A DNA stretch of 64,000 nt from Fragilaria crotonensis (lineage: Eukaryota; Bacillariophyta; Fragilariophyceae; Fragilariales; Fragilariaceae): positions 62,001 to 126,000 of the forward strand of contig JAKSYS010000087.1 in NCBI GenBank assembly GCA_022925895.1. The letters run 5' to 3'. A model generated the notes under the pieces. That model did not search any database. It saw only the letters and a list, made by a program, of their open reading frames with translations, and was not told where the DNA came from. Of this stretch, positions 31,504 through 41,579 are shown in pieces (positions within the stretch are counted from its first letter, which is position 1; every line of letters begins with the position of its first letter). The position numbers and the translations under genes were made by a program.

Positions 31504-32204
31504 TCATAGATCCTCGGCTTCATTGTCTAGTAGCAGTCCCTTCCCACTGACCAGACACGTGGCCCAATGCAGCAACAGTCCTGGAGGTCCAATAAGATTA
31601 CACAAAATACCGAATGGGATGTAAAGACACCACGTCGGAGACCATCCAACCAAATCCACCGTCCGACAAACAAATCCCATGTCAGGACGTGTGACCACTC
31701 TTCCGACACGAAATTGGGATATTGCATCATTCCCAAAAAGGCTGCCTGAGGATTGCCAGATGGATCAAAGACACCACTGAATTCTTCCAACGGTGCCGTG
31801 GCACCAGGTTCACCAATCGATGTAGCAACAATGAAAAAATGAATCAAACACGTGAGTGTTACAATTTCCATCCCACCCATGAGTTTCTTGGTAAAATCCG
31901 CAGTGGGGAGCAACACCAAAAAGAGCCAAAAGGGTTGTGGAAAGAATGTGGCGACACTAAAGGCTTGTTGGATCGCGGCTGGGGATGGATCCGTCACGTA
32001 AGACAGGAGCATGGGATCCAAAAGGGCATGGCGAGACGTTGACGACACGTGACCATGACGCAGTCGAAAAATGGACTTGTCTGTCACACGCAAAGAAGGT
32101 GATACCGACGCTTTTGCGTTGGCAGCCAGTGGCATAAAGGCATGACTGAGATCAACCAATATAGCGGCAGCGACAAGCAGCAGCTGCTGCAATCGGACGT
32201 TCAT
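31504..32204 (-). CDS. ABA4-like (DUF4281) plastid membrane protein, frame break
   Basis: A relative of plant ABSCISIC ACID DEFICIENT 4, a plastid protein needed for neoxanthin formation. From ATG 32204 the N-terminus is a signal peptide (MNVRLQQLLLVAAAILVDLS) followed by HA-FMPLAANAKAS, a good diatom A/F plastid presequence. The membrane domain follows: PQPFWLFLVLLPTADFTKKLM, EIVTLTCLIHFFIVATS, FDPSGNPQAAFLGMMQYPNFV, WSHVLTWDLFVGRWIWLDGLRRG. After a one-base frame change at AAAA 31614-31617 (TTTT in the coding sense) it ends LCNLIGPPGLLLHWATCLV. WDLFVGRW and IGPPGLLL are family marks, so the shift is inside a real gene; the restored length is 233 aa. Diatoms use a different route through VDL enzymes, so its role here is open. 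Another frame start exists at 32279 but lacks a signal peptide. Confidence 0.82.
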
Positions 32205-32712
32205 TGATGAGTGAATGTATGTACTTGTAATTGGTAACAGATGCTCCAGAGTACGTGAGTGGCAGCTCAAGCTTATCAAGAGCTGTAGTCGCTGTACGGT
32301 AATCGATCAATGTCAACGCATTGCCAAGTGCCAACTCATGCAGTTGTCATGCGTCACGCAGAAAGACAGCAAATTTATGTGTGTATCGACAGTTGCGCAT
32401 GCTCGCTGCTTATATGCATATGTCATGTGTGTATCACGTAACACTTTGCAGGTACTGGTACTTATTTACAGCCATATTTTATGAACATGCATCTCCGTAG
32501 ATGTTGTGACGGTTAACTGACCGTGAACTCAAAACACCGAAAGGACTGGCCTCATCACACTCTGCCTGATGAGTGATAACCTGACATCATACACTCGAAG
32601 TATCGAGTTTAGGGTTCTCAGGTGTCAAGCGCGACATGAGGTGTGTTTCGTAGGTCTTGGTTACTCGTAGATTTCATGTCCCGATGGAGGGTTGTTGAGG
32701 AACTTGGACGCC
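32205..32712. promoter_or_regulatory. Divergent upstream region of the ABA4-like and GT25 genes
   Basis: 508 bp between opposed ATGs. No motif was assigned; it contains ATATGCATATG-type strings near 32410-32425. Confidence 0.4.
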
Positions 32713-33819
32713 ATGAGATCCTTGTACTACTATTTGGCGCTTCTCGTACTCTTATGGTCCCTTGCGAGGAGTGTCCATTCATCCGACCTCCGAATCAATG
32801 TCATTAATCTTGATAAGGAGACAGTGCGATGGGAGGTACTGGTCCAGCGTCTAACTGCCTGTGGAGTCCCCCAATGTGCCATTCATCGACTCCCAGCAGT
32901 CTATGGAAAGCACCTGTCCAATCGGGAACTGACGAGTAAGGCATCTTTCAAGGCAAGGCTGTTTTGTACACCTGGCATGATTGGGTGCTACCTATCTCAT
33001 GTCAAATTCTGGGAAAAAGTCATTAGTGAATCCGAACCGTATCAAATTGTGTTGGAAGACGATGCTATCGTGAGTCCAGATTTTCATCAACGAGCGCAAC
33101 GAATGATTAATGAGTTGCAGGAGAATCCCGAAACCAGGGATGCATGGGATGTCCTCTTGTTGGGTGCCTTTTCGTGTGTCCATCCAGACTGCCGTTACGG
33201 TGTGTATCGAGGACAGGCATTCTTGTTGGGTGATGGTCGTCAACCGCGGCGTGTCACTTCTCACATTCATATTCCCCATCGACCCTTGGGGACACATGCC
33301 TACATTCTATCCAAACGAGGTGCCCGCAAATTACTTGAATTGGCGTCTCGGGCAACTTGGCATGTTGATTGTGTCATTTGGGGAATTCGTGATTTGGACC
33401 TCTTTCTCTGTGACCCGATGCTTGTCTTTCAGGACACGGAATCACCTTCGTCCGTGGGTGCTGTCACCAAAGGAATAGAAACATGGCTGCCCAAGTGGAG
33501 AATGGACGACTACACTGGTGTGAGCTTCGAATGGGCAATGAACGAACCCTTCCTTCGGATTCCGTTTCTTCCTGTAACCGTCACTATCGGACGTTACATA
33601 TCGTCATTTGTGCTTGGGACTATTGCTGGAATTCTGCTCATGGGAAAGATACCAAGTTGGATCTTACCGACACACATTGGATTCTGTATCGGGTTTGCCT
33701 TCGCTTTTGTTCGCATCATGAAGAGACCGCAGGGAGTAGCTGTTGACATTGACTACAGTCTGATGAATGACACTGACGCAGTGGGAGAGCTCGACCCCAA
33801 TCCAATTATTTGTCCTTGA
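32713..33819 (+). CDS. Glycosyltransferase family 25-like protein
   Basis: A 368-aa protein from ATG 32713 (the open frame upstream has no ATG). It has a signal peptide or anchor (MRSLYYYLALLVLLWSLARSV). The GT25 fold follows: INVINLDKETVRWEVLVQRL, the LPAVYGKHL start of the acceptor loop, TPGMIGCYLSHVKFWEKVI, YQIVLEDDAIVSPDF with the conserved EDD metal site, WDVLLLGAF, GTHAYILSKRGARKLL and HVDCVIWG. The C-terminus adds two hydrophobic segments (TIGRYISSFVLGTIAGILLMG and THIGFCIGFAFAFVRIM), not usual in the bacterial LPS enzymes or collagen galactosyltransferases of the family. It probably modifies secretory glycoproteins or wall polysaccharide; donor and acceptor are unknown. Confidence 0.85.
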   Translation: MRSLYYYLALLVLLWSLARSVHSSDLRINVINLDKETVRWEVLVQRLTACGVPQCAIHRLPAVYGKHLSNRELTSKASFKARLFCTPGMIGCYLSHVKFWEKVISESEPYQIVLEDDAIVSPDFHQRAQRMINELQENPETRDAWDVLLLGAFSCVHPDCRYGVYRGQAFLLGDGRQPRRVTSHIHIPHRPLGTHAYILSKRGARKLLELASRATWHVDCVIWGIRDLDLFLCDPMLVFQDTESPSSVGAVTKGIETWLPKWRMDDYTGVSFEWAMNEPFLRIPFLPVTVTIGRYISSFVLGTIAGILLMGKIPSWILPTHIGFCIGFAFAFVRIMKRPQGVAVDIDYSLMNDTDAVGELDPNPIICP

Positions 33820-34109
33820 CTCTAGCCCCGCACGAGCGCCAGAAGTGTCATGCAACGGAGACGATTCGCAGTGGTCTTGGAAAAATGGGCATTCAACTGG
33901 AGATTCGAATGGGGGCGTCTTCCAGCAGCAACGTAAACTCACCGCGGCGCGGAACATGAGCGTTCGCATCCTGTCTCCACGATTTGACTATAATTACGAT
34001 TGCTATGATGGTAGAAAACAAGGTCACATCGATCTCGATAAGGATGTACTCGGAGTACTTCAAATCCAATAGCAGAGTGAATTGACGCAATTCACGCCTG
34101 TTTTATTTC

Positions 34110-35798
34110 CTACTTGTCCACAGAACTCTCCCTAAGACCGACTTCTTTGCGCGCAAAGATAAGAACGTAGCTTTCACTAAGCCCAATGAGCTGCGGCATA
34201 GTTTCTTGAACATGCAAGTCTTGCATTTCATACCATTGGCCGCGATGTTGAACATGACACTTGTAAGATCCGTCTTGTAGAGGATCACCCTGTTTATTGT
34301 CATGGGAGGCGTGCGTAATGTTGGCCACCAAGTCGTACTTGTCCGCCAACATGTCAGGCAGTGCCTTGGTACAAAAGTCTGTAACAATCGCCACTAATTC
34401 TTGTTTCTCGACAACGTGATCAGCGAGCTGGGATTGCTGATACCTATGAAGTACAGACTTGAGTTCCGTTATGGTCATGTTCTCAATCTCACCCACCGTT
34501 GGTGGCGGTTCTTTCTTCGCATCGCTGGCAACGTAACCTGACAGATCAAAGTTTTTGACGGGAAATGCGACGATTGTCGGATTCTTCTCCCGCGAATACG
34601 AGTTGGTTGTGAAGCGTTGAAGATGGAGAATTAGATATGGCGGCAAACGCTTGAGCTTATATCGTCTGGTCGACGCATTGAGTGCATCAGTAAAAGTGAC
34701 ACCATCAAACTTCCGCAATACGTTCACAAGAGGTTCTTGTGGAATAACGAGGGCTCCTTCGTCATCCTTGAATAGTGGCTTTTCCGGAATCTCCAGGGTA
34801 AGCTGCAAAAAATTTGTGTCGACAGTTGTTTCCTCAATTGTCGGCGGTGCCTCTTCTGTAGCTAGATCTTCATCGTCCGATTCTTCACCCCCACTCCCCA
34901 AGCGATCGTCCTCATCCTCGTCTTTGGTTCGAGAGACTTGCTTTCGTATCGACCTGGTCGTAACTTGAACTTGCCCCTGAAATATTTCGTGAATGATGGT
35001 CGATCGTTTCGAGCTGCCGCCCAACCCCACATGCAAGTGGTGTAAGAACCAAGCCATTTGCTCCCCCATCTCCGCTCTACGACCAAAGCGTCCCTGCGAC
35101 GCAACACTAATTTCCTGCACCAACCGTTGTGGATCTACAGAATACTTGAGACGTCGATTGGACCACATTTTTCTCACCAACTCTCCAAATGCCAAGACGA
35201 GATTGGATATCTTTTGGGGTGGTTTTTTCGCACGCGATTTCTTGCTCGTCATCACCGGCACGAATACATCATCATGTGTCTGTCGCAAAAAGAAGTCTCG
35301 CAACGGCTTGACGTGGGCCAAGGCTTGCACCATGGCATTGATTCCATCCGTCTTGTCCAAATTGTTGAGACCCACGAATCCAGGCAAGTAGCGACGTCCG
35401 AACCAATCTCGTGCCAATTTCGTATTCTGGTCCAACAATTCAATATCATTTGCCGTATAGGTCGGATGGAGCGCTGCCGAAATGTCATCGAGGGACGAAT
35501 CGACAATTTCGTACCCCTCCGGGAGACAGTAAAACGTTCCCTGTTGGAGGTGCACAAAGCAATAATGGCCTTCATTGACAGCATGGAGATAGGCGGGTGT
35601 GTGCGGTCCACGTCCTCGTACGAACTTGCCACACACAAGACACGCGTATACGTGCGGTCCAGCTTCCAAAGTCACACAACACGACGGTTCCATGTCAAAG
35701 TCCAACAATTCCCGACGGATCGTATCAAGGTAGGGACAGTCTTGGAGCTGTTTTCGTTTCTTGGTGGAAGGGGGCAAAGGAGGAGATAGCGACGGCAT
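34110..35798 (-). CDS. USP39/Sad1-like inactive ubiquitin hydrolase (spliceosome)
   Basis: A 562-aa protein using the ATG at 35798. An N-terminal UBP-type zinc finger (CVTLEAGPHVYACLVCGKFV, then GHYCFVHLQQGTFYCLPEGYEI) precedes a ubiquitin hydrolase fold that begins LPGFVGLNNLDKTDGINAMVQALAHV. The Cys box has Asp-Gly-Ile-Asn where active enzymes have the nucleophilic Cys, and the His box reads QWYEMQDLHV. It is therefore a pseudo-enzyme, exactly as known for USP39/Sad1. That protein helps tri-snRNP assembly in pre-mRNA splicing. Other family blocks are YLILHLQRFTTNSY and YKCHVQHRGQWYE. A helical segment (about 470-500, NMTITELKSVLHRYQQ) interrupts the fold. A Glu/Asp-rich insert lies at about 305-335. 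The stop faces the GT25 gene across 290 bp. Confidence 0.92.
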   Translation of the reverse strand: MPSLSPPLPPSTKKRKQLQDCPYLDTIRRELLDFDMEPSCCVTLEAGPHVYACLVCGKFVRGRGPHTPAYLHAVNEGHYCFVHLQQGTFYCLPEGYEIVDSSLDDISAALHPTYTANDIELLDQNTKLARDWFGRRYLPGFVGLNNLDKTDGINAMVQALAHVKPLRDFFLRQTHDDVFVPVMTSKKSRAKKPPQKISNLVLAFGELVRKMWSNRRLKYSVDPQRLVQEISVASQGRFGRRAEMGEQMAWFLHHLHVGLGGSSKRSTIIHEIFQGQVQVTTRSIRKQVSRTKDEDEDDRLGSGGEESDDEDLATEEAPPTIEETTVDTNFLQLTLEIPEKPLFKDDEGALVIPQEPLVNVLRKFDGVTFTDALNASTRRYKLKRLPPYLILHLQRFTTNSYSREKNPTIVAFPVKNFDLSGYVASDAKKEPPPTVGEIENMTITELKSVLHRYQQSQLADHVVEKQELVAIVTDFCTKALPDMLADKYDLVANITHASHDNKQGDPLQDGSYKCHVQHRGQWYEMQDLHVQETMPQLIGLSESYVLIFARKEVGLRESSVDK

Positions 35799-36230
35799 GT
35801 TAACTACATGTACCTTCGTCAAGTTATTCTGGTTAGAGATCAGATGACGATAGGAATGCTCTGCTATGTGATGAGCAATGAGTTGTGGATGATGAGATGA
35901 TTATTAATGAGCGATAACAGGACAATCGGACGGTGCGTAACGTGATGCTCATTACTCGTCACTCATATTCTCATATATCATACGGCTAGTATAACTCATA
36001 TACTCGAGTACCACTCAACTCATGACATGGCTGCACCGTGCGCACCGCGTTTGTACCAGTATACCGGTAGCTCTAGTAGAGTGTCGCGTACAGGAAGGTC
36101 CGGCCCATTCACGTTCCAGCCGTTCCGTTAGGGGCAGTTGAGTTTGCGCGTCAGCCTTGCTCCGATTTGCATGATGCGAGAATTTTAGCAATCGTAATGA
36201 TCCATCCGAGCCGGCAAGGTTGCTGCATCG
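35799..36230. other. Intergenic, upstream of the USP39-like gene
   Basis: Promoter side of the USP39-like gene. It contains TACTCGAGTAC near 36000 and TGAGATGATTATTAATGAG near 35898. No gene. Confidence 0.45.
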
Positions 36231-36560
36231 CAAGCAAATTTTTCTTGACAGTAAGCAAAATCAGTAAGCAAATTATGCCGGTAAGCAAATTTTGTAAGCA
36301 AATTTTTCTGTGCAAATTTGATTTTCGTAAGCAAATTCTTCTTTGATGTAAGTAAATTTTATTTAGGTGTTTGAAAATTGGTATGTTTTTACGTAGAAAA
36401 GACAGTCCCCGTAAGCAAATTTAATCTCCCAGTAAGCAAATTTTGTAAGCAAATTTCTGCTTACAAATAGATTTGCTTATGGTAAGCAAATTCCGTAAGC
36501 AATTTCATTCCGTAAGCAATTTTTTTTTCGCTGTAAGCAAATTTTCTTACAGACGTCAGC
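36231..36560. repeat. Cluster of GTAAGCAAATT short repeats
   Basis: About twelve exact copies of GTAAGCAA, most extended to GTAAGCAAATTT, plus variants, at irregular spacing (about 12-50 bp) in 310 bp. One segment near 36467-36491 holds the inverted form and can pair into a hairpin. The cluster starts after TTTTTCTTGACAG and ends in TTTTCTTACAG. The function is unknown. Confidence 0.9.
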
Positions 36561-36739
36561 CGTGTCACCACCACGCCGGCACATCCAATTTTGCGCCAGC
36601 CAGACATCGATCGGAACTTGTTTCCCTCCCGGCGGGCGCGCATATGTTCCTTTATTCAGGACTTCGCCCGTATTGCCGGACCTTCCAGGAGGGTTCACAT
36701 TTCACATAAGACGTATGGCTGGGTCCAAATTAAAAAGAA

Positions 36740-37618
36740 GGGGAAATTGCTATCGTAGAGTCTACCTGTTACCTATTCCAAAAATTGATAACACCTGTTA
36801 TCTGCTCAATAATATACCCCCTCAAATGACAATAATTGCACGCTAACTTTTGATATATCAATAACACCTGTTATCTTCTTGCATTTTTTTCAATAGCACC
36901 ATTAATGTTTTACACAATTTGCAATAAAACCTGTTACATTTGCAACGAAACCTGTTTTGATTGTGCCAATTTCAACTCCACGCAAATTATCATACCCCAT
37001 AACGTACAAAGCCAATGCATTGACACACTTTCAAAGGTAAGGATCTCATGCATTGTGTGGCATTATCATGTGTTTCTCAATGATGAAATAAGCTGTGTTA
37101 TCCAATGACAAGGCTTGGCGTGTTGGTGATTTTTGTTACTGGCCGGTCTCAAGCCCAAGAAATCTGACGACGATGACAATGCAACCAGAATGTACCCAAG
37201 AGCACACAAGATGACCACATACTTCCTCACACCAACACGCCATGCCATGTCAATGGAAGAACACAGCTTATTTCATCAGTGAAAAACACATGATAATGCC
37301 AAGCAATGCATGAGATCCTTACCTTTGAAAGTGTGTCAATGCATTGGCTTTGTACACCGTGATGGGGTATGATAATTTGCGTGGAGTTGAAATTGGTACA
37401 ATCGAAACAGGTTTCTTCATTGCAAATGTAACAGATGTTATTGCAAAAATTGTGTAAAACATTAATGGTGCTATTGAAAAAATTGCAAAAAGATAACAAG
37501 CGTTATTGATACATTAAAAGTTGGCATGCTATTATTGTCATTTGAGGGGGTATATTATAGCAGATAACAGGTGTTTTCAATTTTTGGAATAGATAACAGG
37601 TACGATAGCAATTTCCCC
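36740..37618. mobile_element. Foldback (long inverted repeat) element
   Basis: Two inverted arms of 389 bp each (36740-37128 and 37230-37618) flank a 101-bp centre. Outer ends are GGGGAAATTGC / GCAATTTCCCC. A TAAAAAG string lies at 36731-36737 and again at 37619-37625, a possible 7-bp target duplication, though two extra bases sit between it and the left arm. Each arm has about five AACCTGTTA-like motifs near its outer two thirds, as subterminal transposase sites would be. The two cysteine-rich frames in the arms (36905-37108 plus, 37227-37499 minus) are copies of the same repeat, not evidence for genes. The superfamily is not known. Confidence 0.85.
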
Positions 37619-38770
37619 TAAAAAGTATGTACTTCGGGTAGCCATCGTAGCTCTCGTACAAAACATATTTAGTTATCAATTTGTCTATGATGAACACGCA
37701 CCAGAAAGATTTCTGAATAAAGAAGCTACAATATTGAATATTTGAAGAGCATTGGATGTCCTCCTCGCTGGACACTTGTTGAATTAGGAATGCCCGACAG
37801 GATGATGAGTCACATCTCAAAGTACTCAGCTAGCTTTGATATGCTATCAAGTGAGGTGAGCATACAACCAAGCAAGACCAGAATCCTTCCCTAAGGATGC
37901 GGAGTTGAGAGAAAGAGTGAGCAACAAAGTTTACGGCTGTCCAATCAAGAGCGAGCCCAAAACAAACTTACCAGTTGGCTGCTGCATCAAAAGAAGCATG
38001 CTTTGAAACATTAGGAAGGAGCAGCAATAGGACATCATTGATGTAACTATTAAGCGTGAATCATCCATTGATCCTGTCATTCTCACTGCATAGAATCTTG
38101 ATGATTTGACAGTCAATGGGCAGCCACATCTTCCAGTGACAGTAGGCAGACCATCAAGCCATTGCATCTTCACCACACGAAAATTGTCTTCAATCTTTGC
38201 CCCAGAGTCATGTAGCTATAAATCAGCGGTATGCTTTCTCCTGGCTGCTGCACATGTTGCATGCACTCCAGCCGCATGACCAGATGACTTCACACCGCTC
38301 TCTTGCATCCACACTGGAATTGGGGATTGTGATGATACTCAACCGAGGGTGGCCTGCCGCGGTCTCTTTTCTCCGAAAGATTATGATGCATCTCGTCCAT
38401 ATTGAGGATTCGACGCTTCACTTCGTCGGAGCGAAACAGTACCCCGATGCAATAGAGCATAGAAAAGATCTTGCAGATCTCAAGGGGTGCAAATGATCAA
38501 TCTAAGTAGAAGAATACTTCGATAGCTATTGGATCACTCTAGTAGTGTCTAGCTAGACTTGTACCTAACAACATGCGTCCATCTATGCAGTTTAAACCAG
38601 TACTCGAGTACTCGAGTACTCCAGCACTACCGGTAGTTCTCGAGTTCTATACTCCGGAGTCCGGAGTATTCGCAATTCATACCGTATTTGGAGCGCTACT
38701 AGTCTTCTAATGAAATTAGAGGGGTTTCGCATACACTAATTCAAAATTCGATGAGGGTGGCCCTTGGGCC
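37619..38770. other. Intergenic, no clear gene
   Basis: No confident gene. A minus-strand frame (37931-38176) reads KMQWLDGLPTVTGRCGCPL and MTGSMDD, faintly like a PiggyBac transposase (domain order CP..., MxGxxD), but this is too weak to call. Near 38600-38660 are CTCGAGTACTCGAG and TCCGGAGTCCGGAG palindromes. Confidence 0.45.
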
Positions 38771-38773
38771 TTA

Positions 38774-39547
38774 GAGCATTCTCTATGGAGGGGTATATTT
38801 GAGTAAATTTCAACTTTTTTTCACAAAAGCATTCTCTATGAGGGGGTATATTTGACATTTAGGGGGGGTCACAAATATCCCCCCCCTGGTCAGATTTCGA
38901 AAATCTGGCCAGATTTTCGAAATCTGACCCTAGGTATATTTGGGGGTACATCGTTGCATTTCATTCCTCGTGTCAAACTGCGCGTCATCCACTCGAAACC
39001 CACCTAGTCACACTTCATACTCCTGTTGATACCAGCCAAATCACCACGCCTGAACTCCGACATCACCTTCGTCTCGACGCTCCCCGAAGCAACAAGACGA
39101 AGGCGTCATGTACTAGTATTACTATCATACTACCGGTAGCGCCAACTGCGAATCGGATGCTGTCGGATGAACTCCAACGACACATCCGCCTCGACGCTCT
39201 CCCCGAAACAAGAAGACGGCACGTACCAGTGAAAACAGCGCATCAGACGCTGACGAACGAACTCCGACATCAACTAGTCTGCCTCAACGCGCTCCCCGAA
39301 GCAAAAAAAGGCACGTAGCCACTGTATGTGTTGTTTTTGTTGTCGGCTCTACGACTTCTCGTCACTTCAATGATGAGATGATGAGACTCGAGAAGTCTGC
39401 CGGGTAGTGTAGGAAAAGACCAGTACGTCAGTAGAAAAGGGGGTCAACGATAGAGAATGCTCAATTTTTCATTTTTTAAAAAGGGTATATTCATCTGACC
39501 CTAGGGTCAGATTTTTGACGTACCCCCCTCTACCATAGAGAATGCTC
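38774..39547. mobile_element. PIF/Harbinger-like MITE
   Basis: A 774-bp non-coding element with terminal inverted repeats GAGCATTCTCTATGG (38774-38788) and CCATAGAGAATGCTC (39533-39547). It is flanked by TTA on both sides (38771-38773, 39548-39550), the 3-bp duplication typical of Harbinger. The termini resemble the GAGCATCTCC ends of plant Tourist-like MITEs. Inside are second copies of the end motif (38829-38842 and 39450-39463), a perfect 42-bp palindrome (38899-38940) built on CAGATTTCGAAAATCTG, a 16-bp palindrome CTGACCCTAGGGTCAG (39494-39509) and three diverged direct repeats of CTCGACGCTCCCCGAAGCAA type (39075, 39193, 39275). It encodes nothing. Confidence 0.85.
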
Positions 39548-39550
39548 TTA

Positions 39551-40140
39551 GGAGACTCACATGAAAAGCGGAAAAGGTTTGTGAACCCGCCGGCACCCCT
39601 TTCGATTTTTTCGTTTTCAGGTCCTCATGTGTCGCGTTTGTCGGAGTATTCATCAAATATTTATGTCTATGTATAAACATAAATGTTACATTGACACTTT
39701 AGTATGAGTCGTGTATGAATTTCGCATTTCCGGCACTCCAGTAGAAATTTGAAAAATGTAGACCCTATCATCTGTCACGTGTTGGGATATTCGCAAGGAA
39801 GGACGACTGACAGACGAGATACGACGTTATGAAAGTCCTCATAATTCGCAAGTCCGACAAAGACAACGGCGATTCTCAAGTACTCGGAGTAGAATAGAAT
39901 TAAAAATTCCCACCCACCCCACGTTGGGAGAAGGATAAATTAGGGCCAGACCCCGATGTATACATACACTCGAGTGCTTTTATACATACCCTCTTGCAAG
40001 AATGAAAAAAGCCGGATCCTACCCAGTAGTACCCAGTATCAAAGAGCAGACTTACTTCGCGAACAGTACTACTTCGGAAAAAGTGGACATCGCGCCAGAC
40101 TCCAATCTCACGCGAACGACTTTTGCTTGCGAATCACAAA
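39551..40140. other. Intergenic, 5' flank of the FG-GAP gene
   Basis: 590 bp with TACTCGGAGTA at 39881-39891, about 250 bp before the start codon. No gene. Confidence 0.45.
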
Positions 40141-41301
40141 ATGACATCCATGATCAATTCACTCCTCCACATGATCAGCCTCATCCTTCCCATCCTCTCG
40201 TTAACAATGGTATCATCCGCGGCGCAAAACTCATCCCCTCTAGTCATTCGCTCCTTCAACCGCATGCTCCTCCTCGAGGTCCAAAGTGTAACCTCCGGCA
40301 GCGCCAGCATCGGTGACCTCAACGGCGACGGCTTTCTTGATGTCGCTATCGCAAAAGGACGCCACTTACCCCTGTTCAACCGCATCTTCCTGAACGATGG
40401 TAAGGGAAATTTCACCGCATCGAATCTCGGTGACACCCCCGATCGTTCCTACTCTGTTGCCCTCGCAGACATTGACGGCGACAACCGCCTCGACATCGTC
40501 GTCAGCAACGACCGCCCCGAGACTAAAACACTTTTCAACAACAAGGGCAACGGCATCTTCAACGCGACGGGAAACTTCGGCGACCCGCAATGGAACTCTC
40601 GCTACGTCGCACTCGCCGATCTCAACGGCGACGGCTTCAAAGACATCGCCGTCGCGAATCGTTTCAATCCTAGCTACATTTGTCGGAACAACGGTACAGG
40701 AGCCTTCCCCAACTGCACTTCTCTCCTCACTGAATCTGCCACCATCATCGTCGCGGTCGACTTTGATGGGGACAGCGCAATCGACCTCTTTGTCCCCCAT
40801 CGCGATGGCGGTCAAAGTGTCATGCTCTGGAATGATGGCAAGGGCGGCTTCGCCTCAAAGGCGCCTTTTGGGCCGTCAAAGGTGAGCATACGTGCGGCCG
40901 CAGCCGGCGATATCAATGGTGATGGCCGACCTGACATAATAGTCGGCGAAGTGACAGGCGGGATCAAGCTCTACCTCAACGTCGGTGGGCGCTCGTTTTC
41001 CCAGCCAATCTCACTATCCACTACCAAGGTGGGAGTGTACTCCATGGTGATCGCTGACATGAATCGCGATGGAAAGAACGATGTCATTGTTGGATATGTG
41101 GCAGGCACCACTGGCTCCATTTTTTACAACACCGGCTCAACCAAGGCCTTCAGTGGAGTTCGTTGGAACAACGGCAAGGGCGACGTCTATGGGATCGCTG
41201 TTGGCGATTTGAACGGCGACGGTTGGCCGGATATTGTATCCGCCCGATCGGAAGCCCCCAACGCCGTGTGGTTCAGCACTCCACAAGTCAAAGGGAAATG
41301 A
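40141..41301 (+). CDS. Secreted FG-GAP/VCBS beta-propeller protein
   Basis: A 386-aa protein starting at ATG 40141, whose first 29 residues form a signal peptide (LLHMISLILPILSLTMVSSAA). Seven repeats of about 50 residues each carry a D-x-[DN]-x-D/G-G calcium loop: DLNGDGFLDVA, DIDGDNRLDIV, DLNGDGFKDIA, DFDGDSAIDLF, DINGDGRPDII, DMNRDGKNDVI and DLNGDGWPDIV. The seven blades should close one Ca2+-binding propeller, as in integrin alpha heads and bacterial VCBS proteins. No membrane anchor or enzyme domain is present, so a secreted ligand- or surface-binding role is likely. Codons are noticeably GC-rich (GGCGACGGC, CTCAAC) compared with neighbours, which could mean strong expression or transfer from a bacterium. 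The absence of introns does not decide between these. Confidence 0.9.
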   Translation: MTSMINSLLHMISLILPILSLTMVSSAAQNSSPLVIRSFNRMLLLEVQSVTSGSASIGDLNGDGFLDVAIAKGRHLPLFNRIFLNDGKGNFTASNLGDTPDRSYSVALADIDGDNRLDIVVSNDRPETKTLFNNKGNGIFNATGNFGDPQWNSRYVALADLNGDGFKDIAVANRFNPSYICRNNGTGAFPNCTSLLTESATIIVAVDFDGDSAIDLFVPHRDGGQSVMLWNDGKGGFASKAPFGPSKVSIRAAAAGDINGDGRPDIIVGEVTGGIKLYLNVGGRSFSQPISLSTTKVGVYSMVIADMNRDGKNDVIVGYVAGTTGSIFYNTGSTKAFSGVRWNNGKGDVYGIAVGDLNGDGWPDIVSARSEAPNAVWFSTPQVKGK

Positions 41302-41579
41302 GCGAATACCCCTTCTACATGCAGTGCAACAAAGCCCAGGCCCCAGACTGGTACATCGAAGGCATTCGTTGTTTCGATTTCGTGGATGTTGTCTCCCTCG
41401 TCACCCTTGCTTTTCTTGACTGTTGGTTCTACAAGTCTACAACTACCGTTACAGTTGTGTTCATGTTCATAATTCATACTACCTAGTCAAGCCAATACAG
41501 GATAAGTGCCTCTCAAATTCTAGAGACTACCAAAAGGCACCGCAGACTACACATTACATACGTATCACACAGCAGCTGA

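Noticed and set aside
36231-36560. CRISPR-like array
   Set aside because: Repeats are only 8-13 bp, spacers are irregular, AT-rich and not unique in style, and the DNA is eukaryotic.
36905-37499. Two Cys-containing ORFs as a gene pair
   Set aside because: They are the same sequence read from the two arms of the foldback repeat, on opposite strands.
37931-38176. PiggyBac-like minus-strand frame
   Set aside because: Two short motifs in the right order are not enough; no catalytic Asp context or ends could be found.
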